64,000 bases of DNA from assembly GCF_014333615.1 (NCBI RefSeq), contig NZ_JACSCY010000005.1, forward strand, positions 124,001-188,000, in the 5' to 3' direction. Shown here in pieces: positions 41,016 to 48,279 of this stretch. Source of the DNA: Hymenobacter citatus. GTDB taxonomy: Bacteria > Bacteroidota > Bacteroidia > Cytophagales > Hymenobacteraceae. The notes under the pieces are model-generated. The model saw only the letters and a list, made by a program, of their open reading frames with translations. It was not told the origin of the DNA and did no database searches. The position numbers and the translations under genes were made by a program. Every line of letters begins with the position of its first letter. The first letter of the stretch is position 1.

Positions 41016-42122
41016 CTAAACGTACGTTAGCTCACCGGCGCCTACTTTCAGTCGAATACCGGCTTCGGCGGTGATGCGACCGGCTACTTGCGCCTGGTAG
41101 CCATCGGTGCGGAGGCTTTCGGCCACGGCTTCGGCCTGGGCTTCGTCGGTTACGAGGAGCATGCCGTTGCCCATGTTCCAGTAGAGGTAGGCGTCGGCGG
41201 GGGTGATGCCGGCCAGCTCCGTGAGCTTTTGCATGGCGGGCAGCGGCTCAAACAGGTTCGTGAGTTCAGCCCCAACCCCGTTTTTGAGCACGCGCTTGAA
41301 GTTGTCGGCAATGCCGCCGCCGGTGATGTGCGCCGCGGCGTAGAGCGGTAGGCCCTTGTCGAGCACCTTGGCCACGCCGGGCGAGTAGATGAGCGAGGGC
41401 GCCAGCAGCACCTCGCCCCAGGTGTGGCCCGCGGTGCCGTGCGGGGTAGCGTCGGTGCCATCGTAGGGGGCCGAGTGCCAGTTGTCGCCGAACAGGTTTT
41501 GCAGGGTGCGGCGGGCCAGCGAGAAGCCGTTGGACCGGAAGCTGGGCGACTGAATAGCCACCACGGCCTGCCCGGCCTGTACGCCCGCGCCGCTGAGGGG
41601 GCGCTCCAGGCTAGGATGCAGGCTACCAATGGCCGTAGAACACCAGTTGAAGTTCATGCGCGCGCCGGCCCAGCCGCCAATACGGTTGCCCAGCTCGGCA
41701 ATTTCGCCGCCCGTGATGGCCACACCGGCAAAGTTGCAGGCGTCGTGCAGGCCGCGCATCATCTCGTCAATCACGTCGTAATCGAGCGTATTCACGTCAA
41801 TGATGTTGCTGAGGTTGGTAGGCACGAAGCCACCCACGATGAGGTCGTCGGCGGTCATGGCCACTAGGTCGTAGCCCAGCGTGTCGAACTTTCCTACCCG
41901 CTCGGCCACCTCAATCTTGGTCCCGATGCCATCGGAAGAAATACCCAGCCGCGCATTACCAAAGCGGATTTCGTTGGCAAAGCCGCCGTCCAGGTCCTGG
42001 GCCGCCTCGCCGGGCTTGCCGGCGCGGTTGGCAAAGGTTTTCTTGGACCACGAGTAGGCGTTGCGGGAGCATTCGTTGCCGAGGTCGATGTCGTAGCCGG
42101 CAGGTTTTTGGGAAGATGACAT
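41016..42122 (-). CDS. purM: Phosphoribosylformylglycinamidine cyclo-ligase (AIR synthetase)
   Basis: A 368-residue enzyme of step 5 of purine synthesis; ATP-dependent ring closure of FGAM to AIR. The family pattern is clear: LGISSDGIGTKIEVAE, DLVAMTADDLIVGGFVPTNLSNIID, GVAITGGEIAEL, SFRSNGFSLARR, HITGGGIADNFKRVL and YWNMGNGMLLV. The start at MSSSQKP gives an ordinary N-terminus for Bacteroidota members. It is last in the pur cluster and followed by a terminator. A palindromic repeat lies between it and purF. Confidence 0.96.
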   Translation of the reverse strand: MSSSQKPAGYDIDLGNECSRNAYSWSKKTFANRAGKPGEAAQDLDGGFANEIRFGNARLGISSDGIGTKIEVAERVGKFDTLGYDLVAMTADDLIVGGFVPTNLSNIIDVNTLDYDVIDEMMRGLHDACNFAGVAITGGEIAELGNRIGGWAGARMNFNWCSTAIGSLHPSLERPLSGAGVQAGQAVVAIQSPSFRSNGFSLARRTLQNLFGDNWHSAPYDGTDATPHGTAGHTWGEVLLAPSLIYSPGVAKVLDKGLPLYAAAHITGGGIADNFKRVLKNGVGAELTNLFEPLPAMQKLTELAGITPADAYLYWNMGNGMLLVTDEAQAEAVAESLRTDGYQAQVAGRITAEAGIRLKVGAGELTYV

Positions 42123-42142
42123 GGGGTAGGCTATTTATTTTT

Positions 42143-42244
42143 TGTCATCCTGAGCGGAGCGAAGGACCTTCTCACGCGAGAACGAGTCGTTGGTACGTCA
42201 GTCGTTCTCGCGTGAGAAGGTCCTTCGCTCCGCTCAGGATGACA
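42143..42244. repeat. Palindromic intergenic repeat, family 1, copy E
   Basis: TGTCATCCTGAGCGGAGCGA plus AGGACCTTCTCACGCGAGAACGA pairs with its complement on the right, leaving a 16-base centre. The inner GAACGAGTCGTT is shared with copy A. It sits between purM and purF, 20 bases before the purM start. Confidence 0.9.
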
Positions 42245-42260
42245 TTTAGTTATTTCTCAA

Positions 42261-43766
42261 TTAATGCTCTGTGGGCGCTGGCGCTTTGGCGCTAACCGAG
42301 GTAGTAGCCAGTGCCTTATCCTTTTTGCTGCGGTGGCTTTGGCGCTCCTCCTGGATGTGACGTAGGTAACGCGTCACGTCGCCGGTGGGGTAGTTGCCGG
42401 TGAAGCAGGCGAAGCAGCTACCACCGTGGCCTTTTTCCACGGAGAACAGCTCTTTCAAATCTTCCACCGACTGGTAAATCACGCGGTCGGCTTCGATGTA
42501 GTCGCAGATTTCCTGTTCGGTGTGGTTGGCCGCAATCAGCTCCGTGCTCATGGCCATATCGATACCGTAGATGCAGGGTGATATAATGGGCGGCGCCGAC
42601 GAGATGAAGTACACCTCCTTGGCGCCCGCCTCGCGTAGAATGCGCACGATGCGCCGCGAGGTGGTGCCGCGCACGATGCTGTCGTCCACCACGGCTACCT
42701 TCTTGCCTTCCACAAAGGCCCGAATCGGGTTCAGCTTCTTCTTCACCACATCTTCCCTACCCGCCTGGCTGCTCACAATAAAGGAACGGCCCATGTGGTT
42801 GTTTTTCACCAGCCCGCGGCGGTAGGGCACCCCAATGGCCTCGGCCAATCCCGACGCCGCAAAGTAGCCCGAGGAAGGTACATCAATTACCATATCGGGC
42901 TGCAATCCGGCTTCTTTCACGCGGCGCGCCAGCAGCTTGCCCAGGCGCACCCGCTCCCGTGCCACCAAGCGACCGTGAATCACGGAGTCTTCGCGGGCGA
43001 AATAGATGTGCTCGAATACGCAGAAGTTTTTGGGCTGCTGGTAGGGGTTCTTGTAGTGAACCTTGAAATCCTGGTCGATGAAGATGGCCTGACCCGGCCC
43101 TACGTTCTTGATGAACTCAAAGCCTAAATAGTCAAAACAGGTTGATTCAGAAGCAAATGCGTATACCGGGCCGTTGGGCGTGTCGCGGCGGCCAAACACC
43201 AGGGGCCGAATGCCGCGCGGGTCGTTGAAGGCCAGCAGCCCGTACCCGGCAATGACGGTGATGGTGGCGTAGGCGCCCTCCACCAGCTCCTGCGTCGTTT
43301 CCACGGCATCAAAGATGTCAACCACGGAGAGGTGGTCGAGGTCCTTGGTGCGCAACTCCGAGGCGAAGGTGTACATAATCAGCTCCAGGTCGTTGCTGGT
43401 TTTGGGCAGCACATGGTACTTCTCGTGCAGGCGCTTGGCCACGTCGCGGAAGTTGATAACGTTGCCGTTGTGCACCATCGACAGCCCAAAGGGGTAGCTG
43501 GTGGTGAAGGGCTGCGCCAGCTCCGAGTCGTTGGAGCCCTGCGTGGTGTAGCGCGCGTGCCCGATGCCGATGTTGCCCGTCAGCTTTTTCAGGAACTTCG
43601 GCCGAAACACGTCGGCAATCAACCCGTTGCCTTTGTGCAGGTGAAAGTTGCCGTCGAAGGTGGCAATGCCGGCGGCGTCCTGCCCGCGGTGCTGCAACGC
43701 GGTGAGGCCGAACACGATATCGTGCGCAACGTCATCGGGACCGTAAAAACCTACTATTCCGCACAT
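42261..43766 (-). CDS. purF: Amidophosphoribosyltransferase
   Basis: A 501-residue enzyme that commits PRPP to purine synthesis. It begins MCGIVGFYG, with Cys 2 as the glutaminase nucleophile and no propeptide. The N-terminal Ntn domain includes GHARYTTQGSNDSELAQP and MVHNGNVINF. The C-terminal phosphoribosyltransferase domain has VVDDSIVRGTTSRRIV (PRPP loop) and VPSSGYFAASGLAEA. Cys residues near the end, GGSCFACFTGNYPTGD, match the clostridial/B. subtilis-type Fe-S cluster motif, though the N-terminal Cys ligand should be checked. It lies 10 bases downstream of purN. Confidence 0.96.
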   Translation of the reverse strand: MCGIVGFYGPDDVAHDIVFGLTALQHRGQDAAGIATFDGNFHLHKGNGLIADVFRPKFLKKLTGNIGIGHARYTTQGSNDSELAQPFTTSYPFGLSMVHNGNVINFRDVAKRLHEKYHVLPKTSNDLELIMYTFASELRTKDLDHLSVVDIFDAVETTQELVEGAYATITVIAGYGLLAFNDPRGIRPLVFGRRDTPNGPVYAFASESTCFDYLGFEFIKNVGPGQAIFIDQDFKVHYKNPYQQPKNFCVFEHIYFAREDSVIHGRLVARERVRLGKLLARRVKEAGLQPDMVIDVPSSGYFAASGLAEAIGVPYRRGLVKNNHMGRSFIVSSQAGREDVVKKKLNPIRAFVEGKKVAVVDDSIVRGTTSRRIVRILREAGAKEVYFISSAPPIISPCIYGIDMAMSTELIAANHTEQEICDYIEADRVIYQSVEDLKELFSVEKGHGGSCFACFTGNYPTGDVTRYLRHIQEERQSHRSKKDKALATTSVSAKAPAPTEH

Positions 43767-43776
43767 AATTCAAATG

Positions 43777-44403
43777 TCAATGTTGAGTTGCCGACCGCTC
43801 GGCAATGGAGGGGGTAGGCAACTCCTGGCGAATGAGTTGCGCTAAAGTATTCGCGTATAAGTGGTGCTCCACGGCCAGGCCGCGGCGCTCCACTTCAGCC
43901 AGCGTATCGGCGCCGCGCAGGTCCACGGGAGCCTGCGCCAAAATCGGGCCCGTGTCGAGACCCTCATCAACCAAATGCACCGTGATTTTAGTTTCGGCCA
44001 GGTGGTTTTCGAAGGCCCACTCGTAGGCATGAAGTCCTTGATGCTGATGCGTATCGGCGGGGTGAATGTTGACGATGCGCCCCGCAAACGCCCGCACGAA
44101 TACTGGCGACAGGATACGCATGTAGCCGGCCAGCACCACGTAGTCGGGCTGGTAGGTTTGCAGCACGTCTACCACGGCCGCGTCGTACTCGGCGCGCTTC
44201 CTACCCTCAGGGGCTAGGCTGGCGGTAGGGCAGCCCAGTGCGGCGGCCGTAGTCAGGCCGGGCGCATCGGGTTTGTTGCTGAAGACCACGGCCACCTCGG
44301 TCACGCCTTGCAATACGCCACGCTGCACCGCCTCCACCAGGGCCACCATGTTGGAGCCCCTACCTGAAAGCAAAATCGCCAGCCGTGGCAGGTTGGTTAT
44401 CAT
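43777..44403 (-). CDS. purN: Phosphoribosylglycinamide formyltransferase
   Basis: A 208-residue folate-dependent enzyme for step 3 of purine synthesis. It starts MITNLPRLAILLSGRGSNM (phosphate loop). Then come VVLAGYMRILSPVFV, the catalytic NIHPADTHQHQG (Asn-His; the usual P-S-L-L-P after it is changed to P-A-D-T-H) and VHLVDEGLDTGPILAQ (catalytic Asp). The frame is open upstream to 44730, but the ATG at 44403 gives a normal length and overlaps the purD stop as TAATG, so the two genes are translationally coupled. Confidence 0.93.
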   Translation of the reverse strand: MITNLPRLAILLSGRGSNMVALVEAVQRGVLQGVTEVAVVFSNKPDAPGLTTAAALGCPTASLAPEGRKRAEYDAAVVDVLQTYQPDYVVLAGYMRILSPVFVRAFAGRIVNIHPADTHQHQGLHAYEWAFENHLAETKITVHLVDEGLDTGPILAQAPVDLRGADTLAEVERRGLAVEHHLYANTLAQLIRQELPTPSIAERSATQH

Positions 44404-45692
44404 TAGTATACGCGGGTAAGAATGGGGCTGGGCCGCTGCCCGATGTCGGTGCGGTAGTACGCATCCTGGAAGCTGATTTTCTCGATTTCGGCGTAGGCTT
44501 GCTGCACAGCATCGTTTAGTTCGTTGCCGTGCGCTACTACCACCAGCACCCGGCCGCCACCCGTTACCAACTGGCCCGCTTCGGCACCGGCCTGCACGCC
44601 ACCCAAGAACACCAGCGTTTCGGGTGCCAGTTGGTCGAGGCCCGTGATGGGGAAACCAGTAGGGAACTTGGGCGCGGGGTAGCCGCCCGAAGCCAGCACT
44701 ACGCCAGCGTAGTGGCCGGGGCGCTGCCACACGTCGTGGCGCGACAGGTCGCCGTCGAGGGCGGCCGTGATGAGGTCGAGCAGGCTGCTTTGCATGGCGG
44801 GCAGCAGCACTTCGGCCTCCGGGTCGCCCAGGCGGGTGTTGTATTCCAGTAGCTTCGGCCCGTTGGGCGTGAGCATAATGCCGAAGTAGATGAAGCCTTT
44901 GAAGTCGAACTGCGACGCCTGCAAGCCCCGCATGGTAGGCTCAATGATGTCGCGGCGCACCTCGGCCATTATGGTGTCGTCGGCGAAGGGTACGGGGCAG
45001 TAGGCACCCATGCCGCCGGTGTTGGGGCCCTGGTCGCCGGCGCGCAATTGCTTGTGGTCCTGCGAGGTAGCGAGCAGCCGAATGCGGTTGCCATCGGTGG
45101 CGCCCATCACACTGATTTCCGGGCCAACCAGCTTTTCTTCCAGCAAGAAGCTAAACCAATCGGAGTGCAAATCCACCAGCTCGTCAATGGCGGCCTTCAC
45201 TTCTTCCTGCGACGAGCACACGTACACGCCCTTGCCGGCAGCCAAGCCGTCGTACTTCACCACTACCCTACCCTCCAGCTCGGCGGCCTTGGCTAAGGCT
45301 TCGGTCACTTGGTCGGAGCGGAACGTCCAGGCCTGGCCAGTAGCCACGCCGTGGCGCTGCATAAAGTTCTTCGACCACACCTTCGACGACTCCAGCGCCG
45401 CCGCCTGCCGGGTAGGGCCGAATACGCGGATGTCGGTTTCGGCAAAGAAATCCGTCACGCCTGCCGCCAAAGTTGCCTCAGAGCCGGGCACAATGAGTTT
45501 TACGTTGTGCTCCTGGCAAAACTGCTGCACGGCCGGAAAATCCAGCGCATCAATGGCAGGCACTGAGCCGGGAATGCCAGGATTGCCCGGCAACACATGT
45601 GCGGTGGCACCGTCTTGGCGGAGTTTCCAAGCCAGGGCGTGCTCACGGGCGCCGGAACCGAGGATGACTATATGAGGATTGCTGGTGCTCAA
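44403..45692 (-). CDS. purD: Phosphoribosylamine-glycine ligase (GAR synthetase)
   Basis: A 429-residue ATP-grasp ligase for step 2 of purine synthesis. Motifs are VILGSGAREHALAWKL at the N-terminus, VVKYDGLAAGKGVYVC in the ATP-grasp domain, GPEISVMGATDG, GDQGPNTGGMGAYCPVPF, and EYNTRLGDPEAEVLLP (Mg binding). The C-terminal domain ends YYRTDIGQRPSPILTRVY. The stop overlaps the purN start by one base. Length and motifs are those of a normal, active enzyme. Confidence 0.96.
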   Translation of the reverse strand: MSTSNPHIVILGSGAREHALAWKLRQDGATAHVLPGNPGIPGSVPAIDALDFPAVQQFCQEHNVKLIVPGSEATLAAGVTDFFAETDIRVFGPTRQAAALESSKVWSKNFMQRHGVATGQAWTFRSDQVTEALAKAAELEGRVVVKYDGLAAGKGVYVCSSQEEVKAAIDELVDLHSDWFSFLLEEKLVGPEISVMGATDGNRIRLLATSQDHKQLRAGDQGPNTGGMGAYCPVPFADDTIMAEVRRDIIEPTMRGLQASQFDFKGFIYFGIMLTPNGPKLLEYNTRLGDPEAEVLLPAMQSSLLDLITAALDGDLSRHDVWQRPGHYAGVVLASGGYPAPKFPTGFPITGLDQLAPETLVFLGGVQAGAEAGQLVTGGGRVLVVVAHGNELNDAVQQAYAEIEKISFQDAYYRTDIGQRPSPILTRVY

Positions 45693-45728
45693 AGTATTGT
45701 GCTGTTATTGAATTGAAGGAGACAGACG

Positions 45729-46205
45729 TTAATCGTAAAATGAGAATGCCTCGGCATCGCCGCCTACTTCTACTATTTCCCAGTTTCGAAACTGCATCCC
45801 GAAATCGTGTTCTTTTTCCCAGTCGCAAGAGAAGCCTAAGCCGAAACGGCCTTTTTCTACCTCTTCTGGCAGGTAGATGGTTCGTAGCTGATAAAAAGAC
45901 CGTAACTCTACAGAGTTTGCAGCTACAGGCATCTCTAGTTGCTCCCCATATATACGCCGGTATTCTTTATATATCCACTGGTAGTGCTTGAAAGCAGTGT
46001 CAGCAACAGTGTTTGCCAGATTTGGCAACTGCTGTAACAGGGTGTCCACACTAGTTTCTTCCTGTGGCAGAAGCTCCTCTCTGTCGTCAAACTCGCTGAA
46101 ATGAATAAGCACGGGCGCACTGGTTTGTAAAAAGTTCGGCAGCTGCACATCAGCTACTAATCCTTCCATTTCAGTGAGGCGCAGCGTGCTTTTCCAGCTA
46201 CTCAT
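45729..46205 (-). CDS. DUF6985-like protein inserted in the purine cluster
   Basis: A 158-residue soluble protein. The C-terminal half, RFGLGFSCDWEKEHDFGMQF followed by WEIVEVGGDAEAF, resembles the DUF6985 group, small proteins often found among immunity-type genes in Bacteroidota. The N-terminal half has an LPNFLQTSAPVLIHFSEFDDREELL stretch in two parts and helices around LLQQLPNLANTV. Codon use is AT-richer than in the flanking pur genes, so it may have been acquired. ATG 46205 was preferred to 46214. It has no obvious link with purine synthesis. Confidence 0.65.
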   Translation of the reverse strand: MSSWKSTLRLTEMEGLVADVQLPNFLQTSAPVLIHFSEFDDREELLPQEETSVDTLLQQLPNLANTVADTAFKHYQWIYKEYRRIYGEQLEMPVAANSVELRSFYQLRTIYLPEEVEKGRFGLGFSCDWEKEHDFGMQFRNWEIVEVGGDAEAFSFYD

Positions 46206-46246
46206 CTTGACCACAACACACTTATTTATAAAGATTTAGAAACACC

Positions 46247-47179
46247 TTAAGCGTCTTTCATTACACCAGCACGCACCAGGTTGCCTACCAAGCGAGCATG
46301 TACGTCGCCCCCGGCGGTTTGCTCAGTGGCGGTGGGTAGGGGCTGGCCGGTGATGCGCTCGTAAATGTCGAGGTAGCGGCGGGTGGCTTCCTGCGACACC
46401 TCAGGCGTGAGGGCGCGGGGGTATGCGCCGTCTACCTTATTGGCAATCAGCCACTGGCGTACGTACTCCTTGTCCATCTGCTCCGCCGATTCCGGGTTTT
46501 TGCCGTAGTCTTCGGCCGACCAGAAGCGCGACGAGTCGGGCGTGTGGATTTCGTCAATCAGAATCAGCTCGCCATTCAGCAAACCGAATTCATACTTGGT
46601 GTCTACCAGGATGATACCCTTCTCCTTCAACAGATCGGAGCCTACCTTGAACAGGGCCAGGGCTTTCTCCTTCATCTGGTCGTACAGCTCCTGGCTCACC
46701 CAACCCTCGCTCACCAAGTTCTCGGGCGTGATTTCTCGGTCCGACTCTTCCTTGGTGGTTGGTGTCACGATGGGCTCGGGGAACTGCTGGTGCTTGCTCA
46801 GGCCATCGGGCACGGTTACGCCGGAGAAGGTGCGCTGCCCGGCCTGGTAGCCGCGCCACATGGAGCCGGTGAGGTAAGCCCGCACCACCATTTCCACCCG
46901 AATCGGCTCGGCCTCTTTCACCAGCATGGCGTTGGCGTCTACCAACTCAATCACGTGGTTGGGAATGATATCCTTGGTCTTATCGAACCAGAAATTGGCC
47001 AGGCCGTTCAACACCGCGCCTTTGTGGGCCACAGGCGTTTCCAGCACCGAGTCGAACGCCGACAGACGGTCCGTCACGATGATGAGCCGGTCGCCGTTGG
47101 GCGCACGTAGCGAGTCGCGGACTTTGCCGCGGTGCAGCAGTTCGAGCTGAGGAGTTTCGAAGTGATTGAGGGTGTTCAT
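46247..47179 (-). CDS. purC: SAICAR synthetase
   Basis: A 310-residue phosphoribosylaminoimidazole-succinocarboxamide synthase of the longer, eukaryote/Bacteroidota-like type. Motifs are LLHRGKVRDSLRAPNGDRLIIVTDRLSAFDSVL at the start (in two parts), VEMVVRAYLTGSMWRGYQAG, ILVDTKYEFGL, and LILIDEIHTPDSSRFW (catalytic Asp and Glu). It joins CAIR and aspartate. ATG 47179 gives the expected start; the frame upstream of it overlaps the end of purQ. It lies 46 bases after purQ. Confidence 0.95.
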   Translation of the reverse strand: MNTLNHFETPQLELLHRGKVRDSLRAPNGDRLIIVTDRLSAFDSVLETPVAHKGAVLNGLANFWFDKTKDIIPNHVIELVDANAMLVKEAEPIRVEMVVRAYLTGSMWRGYQAGQRTFSGVTVPDGLSKHQQFPEPIVTPTTKEESDREITPENLVSEGWVSQELYDQMKEKALALFKVGSDLLKEKGIILVDTKYEFGLLNGELILIDEIHTPDSSRFWSAEDYGKNPESAEQMDKEYVRQWLIANKVDGAYPRALTPEVSQEATRRYLDIYERITGQPLPTATEQTAGGDVHARLVGNLVRAGVMKDA

Positions 47180-47225
47180 ATCGGGTAGAAAGCCGACGCG
47201 AATCGCTGGCGGGTTGCAGTAGTGA

Positions 47226-48275
47226 TTAGGAGGCAGAAGCGGCTTCAACGTGCAGCTGGGTCGCATGTTGCTGCACGTGCTCCACAATGTTGCGGAAGAT
47301 GCGCAGCCCGTCGCCCTCTTCCGAAAGGGTAGGGTCCTGCCGCTTACGCCGCGTCCATTCCGGGTGGTTGTAGAGCGAGAGGTAGGCCTCGGGGTGCGGC
47401 ATCAGGCCAAATACCTGGCCGGTGGTGTCGGTCAGGCCGGCGCAGTTCAGGTCGGCCCCATTGGGGTTATGGGGGTAGGCTGATACCTCGCAGCCGCTGG
47501 CGTCGCAGTACGTTAGCACGTTGAGGCCGCGCTGTACGATGTGCTCCCGCGTTGCCTCATCTGAGATAATGAGGCGACCCTCGCCGTGGCGCACGGGTAC
47601 CTCCAGCGTATCCATTCCTTTCAGGAAAGGCGTGTTGGCGGCAGGGTTCACCTTCAAGCGTACCCAACGGTCCTCATAACGGCCGGAGGCGTTGTGCGTT
47701 AGGGTCACTTCGGGCGTTACGTTGCCGGCAAGGTCAGGTAACAGGCCCAGCTTCACCAGCACCTGAAAGCCGTTGCAGATGCCCAGCACAAACTTGCCCT
47801 CGGCAATAAACTGCCGGATGTCGTCGAGCAGGGTGCGGCCCTCGGCGTTTTTGCGGTAGCGCAGCTTGTTGGCCAGCACCACGCCCGAGCCCAGGTCGTC
47901 GCCGAACGAGAAGCCGCCGGGGAAGTTCAGAATGTCGAAATCGTGAATACTGACCTCGCCGTGCAGCACCTGGTTGAGGTGCACGATGGTAGGCTCGGCA
48001 CCCGCTAGGCGGTAGGCCGCCGCGAATTCCTCTTCGCAGTTGATGCCGAAACCCGTTAGAATAAGGGCTTGAACCAATTGGTTTTGGGTTTTCGGTTTCT
48101 GGTTTTCAGCTTGTTCTTGCTGGCTTTTCAAAGGCTCGGTGGTTTCGTGGCCGGTGTCTACGCTCTTGAAGCCGGGCACAAGAAAGTTGCCGTCCGCCGT
48201 TTGGGGCGGCGGGGTGTCGTCGCGCTGCTGGTGGGGCGGCGTGTTTAGGTCGGGCATGAGGGGCTTGTCTTCCAT
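47226..48275 (-). CDS. purQ: FGAM synthase glutaminase subunit with N-terminal extension
   Basis: A 349-residue protein. The class I amidotransferase domain begins only at about residue 69 (QALILTGFGINCEEEFAAAY), reaches the catalytic Cys in LGICNGFQVLVKLG, and has His/Glu in LMPHPEAYL. PurQ subunits are normally about 225-260 residues; the first 68 here are Pro/Gln/Asp-rich and look like a disordered linker. PurL upstream has the size and build of the large enzyme without its glutaminase domain, so this looks like a fission product that kept the linker. No Met or Val start occurs right before the domain. It lies 4 bases after purL. Confidence 0.9.
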   Translation of the reverse strand: MEDKPLMPDLNTPPHQQRDDTPPPQTADGNFLVPGFKSVDTGHETTEPLKSQQEQAENQKPKTQNQLVQALILTGFGINCEEEFAAAYRLAGAEPTIVHLNQVLHGEVSIHDFDILNFPGGFSFGDDLGSGVVLANKLRYRKNAEGRTLLDDIRQFIAEGKFVLGICNGFQVLVKLGLLPDLAGNVTPEVTLTHNASGRYEDRWVRLKVNPAANTPFLKGMDTLEVPVRHGEGRLIISDEATREHIVQRGLNVLTYCDASGCEVSAYPHNPNGADLNCAGLTDTTGQVFGLMPHPEAYLSLYNHPEWTRRKRQDPTLSEEGDGLRIFRNIVEHVQQHATQLHVEAASAS

Positions 48276-48279
48276 GTGC

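Noticed and set aside
30292-42244. A CRISPR-like array from the repeated TGTCATCCTGA units
   Set aside because: The copies are kilobases apart, palindromic and without regularly spaced unique spacers.
43777-44730. A 317-residue PurN
   Set aside because: The first 109 residues are out of frame inside purD and rich in random Arg/Pro; the ATG at 44403 gives a normal PurN.
46247-47287. A longer purC starting at 47287
   Set aside because: The first 36 residues overlap purQ out of frame; ATG 47179 begins the conserved N-terminus.
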